Below, one piece after another: positions 35,769 to 44,444 of a stretch of 64,000 bases of DNA. The translations under genes were made by a program, and so were the position numbers. Numbering within the stretch: position 1 is the stretch's first letter; each line of letters begins with the position of its first letter. Source of the DNA: Pseudomonas mediterranea CFBP 5447 (GTDB taxonomy: Bacteria; Pseudomonadota; Gammaproteobacteria; Pseudomonadales; Pseudomonadaceae). The notes below the pieces were generated by a model. That model was not told the DNA's origin and searched no databases. It saw only the letters and a list, made by a program, of their open reading frames with translations. Location of the stretch: positions 395,910 to 459,909 of the forward strand of contig NZ_KN322985.1 of assembly GCF_000774145.1 (NCBI RefSeq), read 5' to 3'.

Positions 35769-36539
35769 TCAGTCGTACTCGGCTTCCTGATGCTCGCCCA
35801 ACAGGCGTCGCTGGCGAGGTGACGCGGCTGCCAGGACGGCCGGGTTGAATTGCCAGTGCAGGTAAGGCGAAAATTTCTGCGCCACCATGCGTCGGCCATA
35901 GTGCACTTGCAGCAGGTAACGGGTGCGGTCGACGGTCCGGTTGTCGCTGCCGGCATGCCATAACTCGCTGCGCAGCACCAGCACATCGCCTGCCCTACAC
36001 AAGACCGGCTGCGCAGACTGTCCCGCCCACTGGGTTTCACCTGCCACAGGCGCCCGCCCCGCTCGGTGGCTGCCGGGGATGACACGGGTTGGGCTCAAGT
36101 CGGCATCGATGTCGTCGAGATAGAACTGCGCGGTACAGATCTGCATCGGCAACTCGAAGGCGGGGTCGGCCAACAGGCTTGGCGGTAGCGCCATCGGCAG
36201 GTAATCCAGATGCAGCGGCGCTCCGATAAAACCGGGATGGCAACGCCAGGCCGTCTGGCCGATGACGTGACAGTCATCCCCCAATGCGGCCTCGGCCAGC
36301 TCGATCACGCCGTCCACGTCCAGAAACGGCAACCAGAATGGGTCGCGGTTGAAAACGCATTTGTAATGATCGATGACACCGCTGTAGTCCCAGTGCTGGG
36401 GTTTGAGCTGGTCGATTGCCTGGCGCAGCGCCACGATCTGCTCGCTGCCCAATACTGCCGGCAGCAGCACGAAGCCGTCCCGATGCAGGGCCCCCAGGCG
36501 GTCGCGGGTGAGCGCCGCCAGGGAATTGCGGGAAGACAC
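35769..36539 (-). CDS. PhyH-type Fe(II)/2-oxoglutarate dioxygenase
   Basis: 256 residues. Phytanoyl-CoA dioxygenase family: the iron ligands HxD in APLHLDYLPMALPP and the distal histidine in LRSELWHAGSDN, with RTRYLLQVHYGRR supplying the 2-OG-binding arginine. The N-terminus LTRDRLGALHRDGFVLLP is the usual PhyH start. I chose the GTG at 36539, which lies 13 bases after the chemoreceptor stop; the longer frame is antisense-like inside that gene. Substrate unknown. It is probably cotranscribed with the chemoreceptor upstream, an unusual pairing. Confidence 0.83.
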   Translation of the reverse strand: MSSRNSLAALTRDRLGALHRDGFVLLPAVLGSEQIVALRQAIDQLKPQHWDYSGVIDHYKCVFNRDPFWLPFLDVDGVIELAEAALGDDCHVIGQTAWRCHPGFIGAPLHLDYLPMALPPSLLADPAFELPMQICTAQFYLDDIDADLSPTRVIPGSHRAGRAPVAGETQWAGQSAQPVLCRAGDVLVLRSELWHAGSDNRTVDRTRYLLQVHYGRRMVAQKFSPYLHWQFNPAVLAAASPRQRRLLGEHQEAEYD

Positions 36540-36552
36540 GGCCGTGCCCGAC

Positions 36553-38187
36553 TCAGGTGCGGAAGCGGCCGGTGAGTTCCGCCAGGCTCTTCGACAGAGT
36601 GGACAACTGCCGGCTGGCCTGCATGCTCTGGGCGGAATTCTCTGCCGCTTCGTTGGAAAGGTCACGGATGTCGGAGATGTTGCGGGCAATCTCCTCGGTG
36701 ACGCTGCTCTGCTCTTCACAGGCATTGGCAATCTGCGCGGCCATGTCGTTGATCCGCTGTATCGAGCCACTGGTACCGCTGAGCACCTGATCGACGCCCG
36801 CGGCGCGCTCGACACTGTCGCGGGCCTTGTCGCTGCCGGCCTGCATGGCCTGCACCGCTTTAGCCACCCCACTTTGCAGCCGCTCGATACGCACCTGGAT
36901 GTCCTTGGTCGAATCCTGGGTACGTGCCGCCAGGGCCCTGACTTCGTCGGCTACGACGGCAAAACCGCGACCCTGCTCGCCGGCCCGCGCGGCCTCGATG
37001 GCAGCGTTCAGCGCCAGCAGGTTGGTCTGTTCGGCGATGCCTCGAATCACCTCGAGGACGGCACCGATGCTGGAGGTTTCCTGGGCCAATGCGCCGATGG
37101 TGCCCGAGGCGCTTTCCACCTCCTGGGCCAGTTGGCGGATCGACTCAACAGTGCTGCTGACCACCTCGGCGCCGTCACGGGACTGGCTGCTGGCTTGCTT
37201 GGCAGCGTCCGAGGCGTTCACCGCGCTGTGCGCCACCTCATGCACGGCCGCGCTCATCTGGGTGGCGGCGGTACTGACCTGATCCAGCGCCGCATGTTCG
37301 CTGCTGATCAGTTGATCATTGGTCGCGGCCATACTGGCCATAGTGCGGGCCGCGGCATCGACCTCCCCGGTCACCCGGCCTACCTCGGCAATCAGCGGCT
37401 GAAGCTTGTCGAGGAAGCGGTTGAAAGCACTGCCAAGCTGGCCCAGCTCGTCAGCCGAACGCACCTCGAGGCGCCCCTTCAAATCACCGCCGCCCTCGGC
37501 AATCTGCTCGACGCGGTGAAGCAACCGACGCATGGGATGCAACACCACCAGCGGCAGGACAAAAACCAACAGCATGCACCCTAGCAGGCCGATCAGCAAA
37601 ATGCCGCCCTGTTGCCGCCCTACCGCTTCGCCATGGTCGATAGCCGCCTGCCCCTCGTTAAGCGAGGCCTGGTCTTCCAGCTCGCCCAACTTGTCGATGG
37701 CATCGCGCATGGTGTCGAAGCGCTTTTCGCTGTCGCCGAAACTCAGGGTACTGGCCGCCTGCGGATTGGTTGCGGCCTGCTCGACCACTTGTCGCGTCAG
37801 TTGCGCCCACTGGGCAAAACTGTCATCGAACTGCTTGACCAGCGCCAGCGCCTCGGCCCCCGGCTGCATCGCCGCGTATTTGTGCACGCGATCATAGGCC
37901 TGCTTCATGTTCTCGGCATGGCTGGCGCGCAGTGCTTGCACGTGATCGCCCGCATTGCCGACCAGCAGGCTGCGCTCGGCCACGAACGCCTGGTAGAGAT
38001 CGCGGTCGGCATTGAGCAGCAGGCTGATGGCCGGCAGATAACGCTTGGTCAGCTCCGTACTGGAGTCGGTCACCTGATCGATGCCACGCACGCCCGTCCA
38101 GCCCATCAACACCAACAGCAACGCCAGGAAAGCGATTGGCAGGGTGATTTTCCAGCGAAAGCCCAGGTCGGCGAAAAATCGTGGCAT
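36553..38187 (-). CDS. Methyl-accepting chemotaxis protein
   Basis: 544 residues. N-terminal membrane segment (about 12-32), a periplasmic four-helix-bundle sensor (about 33-195), a second membrane segment ([20 protein letters not shown]), a HAMP domain, and the signalling domain with the conserved hairpin tip [19 protein letters not shown] and [13 protein letters not shown]. The C-terminus is GRFRT, with no CheR-docking pentapeptide. The ligand is unknown. A FliA-like promoter lies upstream. Confidence 0.93.
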   Translation of the reverse strand: MPRFFADLGFRWKITLPIAFLALLLVLMGWTGVRGIDQVTDSSTELTKRYLPAISLLLNADRDLYQAFVAERSLLVGNAGDHVQALRASHAENMKQAYDRVHKYAAMQPGAEALALVKQFDDSFAQWAQLTRQVVEQAATNPQAASTLSFGDSEKRFDTMRDAIDKLGELEDQASLNEGQAAIDHGEAVGRQQGGILLIGLLGCMLLVFVLPLVVLHPMRRLLHRVEQIAEGGGDLKGRLEVRSADELGQLGSAFNRFLDKLQPLIAEVGRVTGEVDAAARTMASMAATNDQLISSEHAALDQVSTAATQMSAAVHEVAHSAVNASDAAKQASSQSRDGAEVVSSTVESIRQLAQEVESASGTIGALAQETSSIGAVLEVIRGIAEQTNLLALNAAIEAARAGEQGRGFAVVADEVRALAARTQDSTKDIQVRIERLQSGVAKAVQAMQAGSDKARDSVERAAGVDQVLSGTSGSIQRINDMAAQIANACEEQSSVTEEIARNISDIRDLSNEAAENSAQSMQASRQLSTLSKSLAELTGRFRT

Positions 38188-38219
38188 GGGGTGTCACTCC
38201 TTTTTAGGGTATGCCCTAC

Positions 38220-38247
38220 CTATCGGCAGGATGTGCATTCTGCTAGA
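38220..38247 (-). promoter_or_regulatory. FliA (sigma-28) promoter candidate for the chemoreceptor gene
   Basis: Minus strand TCTAG, a 15-base spacer, then GCCGATAG. The -10 matches seven of eight positions of the flagellar consensus GCCGATAA; the -35 matches three of five. It lies 33 bases upstream of the ATG. Confidence 0.45.
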
Positions 38248-38301
38248 GAGACATTAGCCCAATTGTCACAGGGTGGTGACGAGCGGTGGAGGGACTTTTT
38301 T

Positions 38302-38398
38302 TCTTACACCCTGCGCCTACGCAATTCAAAGAATCGTCTTACACCCTATCTAATTGATGATCTCTTCCGAAAAGCCCATAGTTCAGGTGGCTCTTACA
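38302..38398. repeat. Direct repeats TCTTACACCCT upstream of the toxin-like pair
   Basis: TCTTACACCCT occurs at 38302-38312 and 38337-38347, 35 bp apart, with a partial TCTTACA at 38392-38398. They lie in a 447-bp AT-richer gap (38188-38634) between the chemoreceptor and the toxin-like module, and could be operator sites or chance. The rest of this gap holds no gene I can support. Confidence 0.4.
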
Positions 38399-38634
38399 AG
38401 TACTGCCGATAATCAACTCTCCTCGTCGACATCACCGCCCCTAAGACATATTGCTCGATCCAGCAGATTATAGACTTCGCGCTGTAACCCAGCTTTCAGG
38501 ACCTCGCGATGCGAAGGGACATGCCCACCAACGCGGTAATACCTCCGAGGGCTTTATCCTCCCGCCCTCATTTGCCCGGATACGATTATTCACATAAGCC
38601 GATCAGCATGAATACACATACCTCGGAGGCTCCG

Positions 38635-38781
38635 ATGGCCACCACCAAAAAAGCCGCCAAACCGCAGAAAAAGGTCGCTCACGACGAGCTGACTTTTCTT
38701 GATGTCAGGCAGGCCGCGCGTGATGGACAAGAAGCATTCGATAAATTTGTAATCACTGGCAAGCTTCCTATTACAAAGTAG
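38635..38781 (+). CDS. Small protein preceding the YafO-like toxin, possible antitoxin
   Basis: 48 residues: a lysine-rich N-terminus (MATTKKAAKPQKKVAHDE) followed by LTFLDVRQAARDGQEAFDKF. I do not recognise a family; it is not Phd/YafN-like. GGAGG stands six bases before the ATG at 38635, much the best ribosome site, although the frame is open back to 38509. The stop is five bases before the next start, so the two are probably translationally coupled. Its position matches that of an antitoxin, which is the only basis for that idea. Confidence 0.6.
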   Translation: MATTKKAAKPQKKVAHDELTFLDVRQAARDGQEAFDKFVITGKLPITK

Positions 38782-38786
38782 GCCTG

Positions 38787-39050
38787 ATGCCAGCCATTAA
38801 AATTTCCGCTCTGTTTGAAAAAATACATAACTGGAAAAACTTCGCTGCACAGTTTTATAACTACAAAGTGTGCGGCGAAATCCCAGCCATCTTCGGTAGG
38901 GCTGAAGGGCTCGACTTGAGCGAGATGTATCACATTTATCTCGCGAGCACTGCAAAGACACAGATCCGCTGGGCAAAAATGGATAGTCAATGCTATCGCA
39001 CCGCCTTGAAAGACGATCCAGCCAACGACTTCTGCTTATTTATTTCCTGA
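38787..39050 (+). CDS. YafO-family toxin-like protein, C-terminally truncated
   Basis: 87 residues. The stretch NFAAQFYNYKVCGEIPAIFG followed by RAEGL and EMYHIYLA resembles the YafO mRNA-interferase family, where the order is FxxYK..G..PxIFGR and then AHIHLA. YafO is about 132 residues, so the C-terminal third is missing. Reading on in another frame gives CTG ATC TGG ATG ... (LIWMISPETQWL) to a stop at 39104, resembling the missing end of the family, so a frameshift is possible. Base composition is more AT-rich than its neighbours, a sign of transfer. Toxic activity is inference. Confidence 0.62.
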   Translation: MPAIKISALFEKIHNWKNFAAQFYNYKVCGEIPAIFGRAEGLDLSEMYHIYLASTAKTQIRWAKMDSQCYRTALKDDPANDFCLFIS

Positions 39051-39231
39051 TCTGGATGATTAGTCCAGAAACCCAATGGTTATCGTTGGTGAATCCCTTA
39101 CGGTAATGCAGACCTGCCGAGGGGCTTGCTCAACGTGGGTGCGGAGCGCTCACAAAGCGGGGTCGCTTTGCAGCCCGGATGTGTCTATTGCTCGACGACA
39201 TGAACCGCCGAAGCATTAAAACGCAAGAAAC

Positions 39232-39269
39232 GAAAAAGCCCCTGAAATGTTCAACCATTTCAGGGGCTT
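39232..39269 (-). terminator. Intrinsic terminator of tRNA-Ser
   Basis: Perfect 14-bp stem AAGCCCCTGAAATG with its complement, six-base loop, followed on the minus strand by TTTTTCG. It stands about 15 bases after the tRNA 3' end. Confidence 0.9.
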
Positions 39270-39284
39270 AGTCGTATTCAATAA

Positions 39285-39374
39285 TGGCGGAGAGATAGGG
39301 ATTTGAACCCTAGGTACTGTCGCCAGTACAACGGATTTCGAATCCGTCCCGTTCGGCCACTCCGGCATCTCTCC
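39285..39374 (-). tRNA. tRNA-Ser (anticodon CGA)
   Basis: 90-nt class II tRNA with encoded CCA. The acceptor pairs GGAGAGA with TCTCTCC. The anticodon arm ACGGA-TTCGAAA-TCCGT places CGA at 34-36, so it reads UCG. The long variable arm TACTGGCGACAGTA and the T arm AGGGTTCAAATCCCT are normal for serine tRNA. It lies between the toxin-like module and purC. Confidence 0.97.
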
Positions 39375-39457
39375 AGTGGCGCGCATCATACCAGCACATT
39401 CGCCGGAAGCGAACCCCCGAGCGAATTTTTTTCCGTGCTATCAGATGCTTGCGTCGA

Positions 39458-40171
39458 TTACAGCGGCACACCCAAGCGTTGGGCGACTTCTTCGTAGGCT
39501 TCGATGACGTCACCGAGGCCCTGGCGGAAGCGGTCCTTGTCCATCTTCTTCTTGGTGGCCTTGTCCCAGAGACGGCAGCCGTCCGGGCTGAATTCGTCGC
39601 CCAGGACGATGGAGCCATCGCTGAACACGCCGAATTCAAGCTTGAAGTCCACCAGCAGCAGGCCGGCGTCGTCGAACAGCTTGCTCAGCACTTCGTTGAC
39701 CTTGAGGGACAGCTCCTTCATGCGCGCCAGTTGCTCGGCGGTGCCCCAACCGAATGCCACGACGTGGGATTCGTTGATGAACGGGTCGCCCTTGGCGTCG
39801 TCCTTCAGGAACAGTTCGAAGGTGTAAGGGTTGAGCTTCATGCCCTCTTCCACACCCAGGCGCTTGACCAGGCTGCCGGCGGCGTAGTTACGCACGACGC
39901 ATTCCACCGGGATCATGTCCAGTTTCTTGACCAGGCACTCGTTGTCGCCCAGCAGCTTGTCGAACTGGGTCGGCACGCCGGCGGCTTCGAGTTTCTGCAT
40001 GATGAAGGCGTTGAACTTGTTGTTCACCATGCCCTTGCGGTCCAGCTGTTCGATGCGCTTGCCGTCGAACGCCGAGGTGTCGTTACGGAACAGCAGGATC
40101 AAGCGGTCGGCGTCATCGGTCTTGTAAACCGACTTGGCTTTGCCGCGGTAGAGTTCTTCACGTTTTTCCAT
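39458..40171 (-). CDS. purC: SAICAR synthetase
   Basis: 237 residues, full length. Phosphoribosylaminoimidazole-succinocarboxamide synthase joins CAIR and aspartate using ATP in purine synthesis. Family motifs: [15 protein letters not shown] at the N-terminus, [29 protein letters not shown] and LVDFKLEFG near 175, [14 protein letters not shown] near 193. It is the first marker of the purC / MBL hydrolase / bamC / dapA block on the minus strand. Confidence 0.98.
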   Translation of the reverse strand: MEKREELYRGKAKSVYKTDDADRLILLFRNDTSAFDGKRIEQLDRKGMVNNKFNAFIMQKLEAAGVPTQFDKLLGDNECLVKKLDMIPVECVVRNYAAGSLVKRLGVEEGMKLNPYTFELFLKDDAKGDPFINESHVVAFGWGTAEQLARMKELSLKVNEVLSKLFDDAGLLLVDFKLEFGVFSDGSIVLGDEFSPDGCRLWDKATKKKMDKDRFRQGLGDVIEAYEEVAQRLGVPL

Positions 40172-40199
40172 GATGGGCTCCGCTTGCTAAGTAGATGGG

Positions 40200-40958
40200 C
40201 TAGGCGATATGTCGCCAGTCGAGCCCTGAATCTTGATCGGCCAGTTGCAGCCAGTCCGGGTCGCACCCGAGGGTGTCGACAAAACATTGCCGGGCCAGCT
40301 GCGGCAGGTTGTTCTTGCTGCTCAGATGGGCCAGGACCAGATGTTGCAGGCCTTGCCAGCCCAACTCGGCCACCAGGTACGCCGCCTGGTGGTTGTTCAA
40401 ATGTCCGTGTTCCCCGCCGACCCGCTGCTTGAGGAAGTACGGGTAGTACCCACGTGCAAGCATGTCACGGCAATGGTTGGACTCGATCATCAAGGCATCG
40501 AGATCCCGATAACTGTCCATGACCCTGTCGCAATACGATCCCAGGTCGGTCAACAAGCCGAAACGCCGCTCGCCATCGCTGAACACATACTGCGTCGGTT
40601 CCCGGGCATCGTGGGCCACGCTGACCACGTCGATGTCGAGGGCGCCAATACGCAATTGTTCGCCACCGGCCACGAAACCGGCTGGCTCGATGGGCTTGCG
40701 CAAACCGCCCAGCGTTCCGCGGCTGAGGTAGACCGGCAGATTGTAGCGCCGGGACAGCAAACCCACGCCATGCACATGGTCGGCATGTTCGTGGGTCACG
40801 AGTATCGCGCTCAGTTGCGCCGGGTGCACACCCAGGCGCAGCAGGCGTTTCTCGGTTTCCCGAAGGGAGAAACCACAGTCGACCAGCACATACGTACCGG
40901 CGCTGGCTACCAGCGTGCCGTTCCCCTGGCTACCGCTGCCGAGAACGGCAAAACGCAT
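40200..40958 (-). CDS. Metallo-beta-lactamase-fold hydrolase (YycJ-like)
   Basis: 252 residues. The start MRFAVLGSGSQGNGTLVASAGT and the metal motif THEHADHVHG near residues 55-64 mark the MBL fold, with later ligands in SVAHDAREPTQY, the aspartate region LLTDLGSYCDRV and VLAHLSSKNN. The SGSQGNG start resembles YycJ/WalJ proteins, which are predicted exonucleases. Cytoplasmic. It is located between purC and bamC with short gaps, so probably cotranscribed. Confidence 0.9.
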   Translation of the reverse strand: MRFAVLGSGSQGNGTLVASAGTYVLVDCGFSLRETEKRLLRLGVHPAQLSAILVTHEHADHVHGVGLLSRRYNLPVYLSRGTLGGLRKPIEPAGFVAGGEQLRIGALDIDVVSVAHDAREPTQYVFSDGERRFGLLTDLGSYCDRVMDSYRDLDALMIESNHCRDMLARGYYPYFLKQRVGGEHGHLNNHQAAYLVAELGWQGLQHLVLAHLSSKNNLPQLARQCFVDTLGCDPDWLQLADQDSGLDWRHIA

Positions 40959-40962
40959 CGGA

Positions 40963-42078
40963 TCAGCCCAGGTTGTCCTGAATCACACCCAACACCTTGC
41001 GGGCCACTTCGGCCGGCGCCACGGTGTTGATGTTTTTCTCGACGGTCACCTGGACGTTCTCGCCTACCTTGCTCAGGCGAACCTGATAGCGCTCGGCGCG
41101 GGCCTCGATTTCTTCCTTGTCCGGCTTGCCGCCGAACAGACCACTGAAGAAGCCGGGCTTCTCGTCTTTCTTCTCGGCTTTTTCGGCGAGGTTGATGTAG
41201 TACAGGCCCAGGCTGCGGTTGATGTCTTCAACCCGCCATTCGCCCTGCTCCAGCGCGCGGCCTACGCTCGACCATGCACGGTCCAGGTCGGAGCCAACGT
41301 TGAGCACCGGGTTGCCGCTGCCGTCTTCGGTCAGGCTGACACGGCTCGGCGTGTCGAAATCCCGGGATGCCAGCATCGAAACCGAACCGCCCTGTTCGGC
41401 GGAACGGGTCATGCTGGCAAGCATGTCGTCCACCAGTGCGGCGTCGAGACCGGTATTGACCGAACGGTTGGTGAACGCCACATCGGCGCTGCTGCCGGCA
41501 GGGCGCTCGGCGCTGACCACGTAGACTTCACTGGTGTTTCGCTGCACGCCCGGCTCGATACGCACCCGCACGCGGGATTCGCTGTCGCTGGCGACACCGG
41601 CGGCACTCAGGCGCTTGCCCATGGCGGCGGACAATTCATCGGCGTGTTGCCAGGTGGTGGTGAACTCGCCGGTCTGCGGGCGCTGTTCATCGATGCGGAA
41701 GCCGTTGTCCTGGAAGAACTGGATCGCCACGGGCCAGACTTCGGCCGGAGGGTGCTGGGCCATGACCCAACGTGAATCGCCACTCTTCTGCAGGGTGTAG
41801 TCGCTGGCATCGGCGATGGCCGACAGCGGCTGCGGACGAGGAACCTCGTATTCGCCCTTGGCGGTGTCGTCGGCCACGTTACGCGGGATCGGCAGCAGCG
41901 GATCCAGGCGCTTGGCGACATGGACATCCGGCGGCAGTTGCATCGGTGCAGTCTGTTGCGCGTTCAGGTAATCGCTACCACGATCGCGGAAATAACCTTC
42001 CGGGCCCCAGATCCACCCACAGCCACTGGTGCTGGAGATAATCAAGGCAAGTGCGGAAAGTCCGGCAATTCGCTTCAT
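40963..42078 (-). CDS. bamC: Outer membrane assembly lipoprotein BamC
   Basis: 371 residues. Lipoprotein of the BAM complex that inserts outer-membrane proteins. The N-terminus [20 protein letters not shown] carries the signal peptide and the lipobox cysteine. An unstructured segment is followed by two helix-grip domains. The ATG at 42078 is preceded by GAGGAAG; the longer frame to 42324 overlaps dapA. In Pseudomonas and enterics bamC (nlpB) follows dapA, as here. Confidence 0.94.
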   Translation of the reverse strand: MKRIAGLSALALIISSTSGCGWIWGPEGYFRDRGSDYLNAQQTAPMQLPPDVHVAKRLDPLLPIPRNVADDTAKGEYEVPRPQPLSAIADASDYTLQKSGDSRWVMAQHPPAEVWPVAIQFFQDNGFRIDEQRPQTGEFTTTWQHADELSAAMGKRLSAAGVASDSESRVRVRIEPGVQRNTSEVYVVSAERPAGSSADVAFTNRSVNTGLDAALVDDMLASMTRSAEQGGSVSMLASRDFDTPSRVSLTEDGSGNPVLNVGSDLDRAWSSVGRALEQGEWRVEDINRSLGLYYINLAEKAEKKDEKPGFFSGLFGGKPDKEEIEARAERYQVRLSKVGENVQVTVEKNINTVAPAEVARKVLGVIQDNLG

Positions 42079-42095
42079 GCGGTGTACTTCCTCAA

Positions 42096-42974
42096 TTAAA
42101 CCAGGACGCCGGACTGGCGCATGGCCTGCCGCAGCGGTTCGTGACAGGTGTTGCTCAGCCAGGTGAGTGGCAGGCGGATGCCTTCGTGCATCAGGCCCAT
42201 TTCCACCAGCGCCCACTTCACCGGGATCGGGTTGGCTTCGATGAACAGGTCCTTGTGCAACGGCATCAGTTTTTCGTTGATGGCCCGTGCGGTCTCGGCG
42301 TCGCCCTTGAGCGCGGCTTCGCACAGGTCGGCCATTTCCCGCGGCGCGACGTTGGCGGTGACGGAGATGTTGCCCTTGCCGCCCATCAGGATCAGCTCGA
42401 CCGCGGTCGGATCGTCACCGGACAGCACGATGAAATCTTTGCCCACGCCATCGAGGATGGCCTTGGCACGCTTCAGGTCGCCGGTGGCTTCCTTGATGCC
42501 GATGATGTTCGGGACGGTAGACAGGCGGATCACGGTCTCGGCCTGCATGTCGCAGGAGGTGCGGCCAGGAACGTTATAGAGGATCTGCGGGATGTCGACC
42601 GCTTCGGCAATGTGCTTGAAGTGCTGGTACAGGCCTTCCTGGGTCGGCCGGTTGTAGTACGGAACGACGAGCAGGCAGGCGTCGGCACCGGCTTCCTTGG
42701 CGTTGCGGGTCAGCTCGACGGCTTCGCGGGTCGAGTTGGCGCCAGTACCGGCGATTACGGGAATGCGACCGTTGACCTGCTTGACCACGGCACGGATGAC
42801 TTCGATGTGCTCGTTGACATCGAGGGTCGCCGACTCGCCGGTGGTGCCGACGGCGACGATGGCATGGGTGCCGTTTTCAAGGTGGAAGTCCACGAGTTTG
42901 CTGAGGCTGGCCCAGTCAAGACGCCCTTGTGCATCCATGGGTGTGACCAGTGCCACCATACTGCCCGCAATCAT
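42096..42974 (-). CDS. dapA: 4-hydroxy-tetrahydrodipicolinate synthase
   Basis: 292 residues. First committed enzyme of the lysine/diaminopimelate pathway, condensing pyruvate with aspartate semialdehyde. Schiff-base lysine in [11 protein letters not shown] near residue 160 and the tyrosine of [12 protein letters not shown] near 133. GTTGESATL near residue 44 holds the pyruvate-binding threonines. The ATG at 42974 has AGGAG upstream. It lies upstream of bamC with a 17-bp gap and is divergent from gcvR. Confidence 0.97.
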   Translation of the reverse strand: MIAGSMVALVTPMDAQGRLDWASLSKLVDFHLENGTHAIVAVGTTGESATLDVNEHIEVIRAVVKQVNGRIPVIAGTGANSTREAVELTRNAKEAGADACLLVVPYYNRPTQEGLYQHFKHIAEAVDIPQILYNVPGRTSCDMQAETVIRLSTVPNIIGIKEATGDLKRAKAILDGVGKDFIVLSGDDPTAVELILMGGKGNISVTANVAPREMADLCEAALKGDAETARAINEKLMPLHKDLFIEANPIPVKWALVEMGLMHEGIRLPLTWLSNTCHEPLRQAMRQSGVLV

Positions 42975-43006
42975 GAAACCGCTCCTGCCGGAAAAAGAGA
43001 GCCGTA

Positions 43007-43035
43007 ATGGTACTGGCGCCAAGATGCTTGTACAA
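43007..43035 (-). promoter_or_regulatory. Candidate sigma-70 promoter of dapA
   Basis: Minus-strand TTGTAC, 17-base spacer, TACCAT, ending 32 bases before the dapA start. Four of six positions match in each hexamer. The remainder of the 312-bp dapA-gcvR gap holds no gene. Confidence 0.4.
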
Positions 43036-43286
43036 GCGAACTCCCATTCCCCTTGGCGATGGTTTTCGCTACCCTTCAGACTTTGATCGGTACCGACACG
43101 CTCACAGGCCGGTTCCCAGCCTCCGTTTTCGTCGCCACAAGCCCCGATCCTGCGTTTGTACCGGCCTATTTCCCTCTACGGAATGCCGCGCAACCTCAGG
43201 CACAGGGCTCGAGTCGTTCGTTTTCACAGGCCGGCACCGTGCAGGATGGCATAGGTATCGACCGCTCATCGCTTTAGGAATGCTGC

Positions 43287-43847
43287 ATGTCCACCCCCAC
43301 AGTCCGCGAACAATTCCTTGTCATCAGTGCCCTCGGCGCCAACCCCATGGAGCTGACCAACGTCCTGTGCCGCGCCAGCCATGAAAACCGCTGCGCCGTC
43401 GTGACCTCACGCCTGACCCGCCACGGCGAATGCAGTGCGCTCGTGCTTGAGGTTTCCGGCAGCTGGGACGCCCTGGCCCGCCTGGAAGGCAGCCTGCCGA
43501 TATTGGCCAAGAAGCACACCTTCACCGTCAACGTGGTGCGCAGCGCCGCGCTGGAAAACCGTCCACAGGCCCTGCCCTACGTGGCCTATGTGAGCTCGGC
43601 CTACCGCCCGGACATCATCAACGAGCTGTGCCAGTTCTTCATGGACCACCACGTCGAGCTGGAAAATCTCACCTGCGACACCTACCAGGCCCCGCAGACC
43701 GGCGGCACCATGCTCAACGCCACGTTCACCGTGACCCTGCCGGCCGGCACCCAGATCAGTTGGCTGCGCGATCAGTTCCTGGACTTCGCCGACGCGATGA
43801 ACCTGGACGCACTGATCGAACCGTGGCGCCCACAAAACCCAATGTAA
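43287..43847 (+). CDS. gcvR: GcvR-type glycine cleavage system regulator (double ACT protein)
   Basis: 186 residues. Two ACT domains (about 8-80 and 95-170): EQFLVISALGANPMELTNVL begins the first and RPDIINELCQFFMDHHVELEN lies in the second. GcvR binds GcvA and blocks activation of the gcv operon in enterics. In Pseudomonas the orthologue sits before bcp, as here, and its regulatory target may differ. AGGA lies eight bases before the ATG. Confidence 0.9.
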   Translation: MSTPTVREQFLVISALGANPMELTNVLCRASHENRCAVVTSRLTRHGECSALVLEVSGSWDALARLEGSLPILAKKHTFTVNVVRSAALENRPQALPYVAYVSSAYRPDIINELCQFFMDHHVELENLTCDTYQAPQTGGTMLNATFTVTLPAGTQISWLRDQFLDFADAMNLDALIEPWRPQNPM

Positions 43848-43858
43848 GGAAGGCGCCC

Positions 43859-44332
43859 ATGGCCGTTGCCATCGACCAGCCGGTTACCGATTTCCAGGCG
43901 CCCGCCACCAGCGGGCAGACCATTAGCCTCGCCGCCCTGAAAGGCAAGCAGGTGGTGATCTACTTCTACCCGAAGGACAGCACCCCGGGCTGCACCACCG
44001 AAGGCCAGGGCTTTCGTGACCAGTACCCACAGTTCAAGGCCGCCAACACCGAAGTGTTCGGCGTCTCCCGGGACAGCCTCAAGTCCCACGAGAACTTCAA
44101 GTGCAAGCAGGAGTTTCCGTTCGAGCTGATCAGCGACAAAGACGAAGCCGTCTGCCAGTTGTTCGATGTGATCAAGCTGAAAAAGCTCTATGGCAAGGAA
44201 TACCTGGGCGTAGATCGCAGCACGTTCCTGATCGACAAGAACGGCGTGCTGCGCCAGGAATGGCGCGGCGTGAAAGTGCCTGGGCATGTGGATGCCGTGC
44301 TGGCGGCGGCTCAGGCACTCGATAAGGCCTGA
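43859..44332 (+). CDS. bcp: Bcp/PrxQ-type peroxiredoxin
   Basis: 157 residues. Thiol peroxidase reducing hydroperoxides with thioredoxin. The peroxidatic cysteine lies in PKDSTPGCTTEGQGFRDQ near residue 45. The resolving cysteine usual at five residues further (CxxxxC) is absent; other cysteines are in FKCKQEF and AVCQLFD, so the mechanism may use a different resolving residue or an external thiol, as some PrxQ members do. It starts 11 bases after gcvR, suggesting a gcvR-bcp unit. Confidence 0.93.
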   Translation: MAVAIDQPVTDFQAPATSGQTISLAALKGKQVVIYFYPKDSTPGCTTEGQGFRDQYPQFKAANTEVFGVSRDSLKSHENFKCKQEFPFELISDKDEAVCQLFDVIKLKKLYGKEYLGVDRSTFLIDKNGVLRQEWRGVKVPGHVDAVLAAAQALDKA

Positions 44333-44355
44333 GGTTCTTTATTGTCTGCCAGGCC

Positions 44356-44424
44356 CTATCGCGAGCAGGCTCGCTCCCACATGGATCGTGTAGAACCCTG
44401 TGGGAGCGAGCCTGCTCGCGATGA
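44356..44424. repeat. REP doublet, family A (short form)
   Basis: ATCGCGAGCAGGCTCGCTCC and its inverse complement with an 18-bp spacer between bcp and the convergent transporter gene. Confidence 0.9.
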
Positions 44425-44444
44425 GGCCATCAGCTTCATCCCAG

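Noticed and set aside
39051..39070. Short inverted repeat TCTGGA / TCCAGA after the YafO-like stop
   Set aside because: Six-base arms with no U-tract; too weak to call a terminator.
39117..39180. Intact REP doublet between the YafO-like gene and tRNA-Ser
   Set aside because: Only a degraded family B arm (GAGGGGCTTGCTCAACG) and fragments of the inner arms are visible; no matching second arm.
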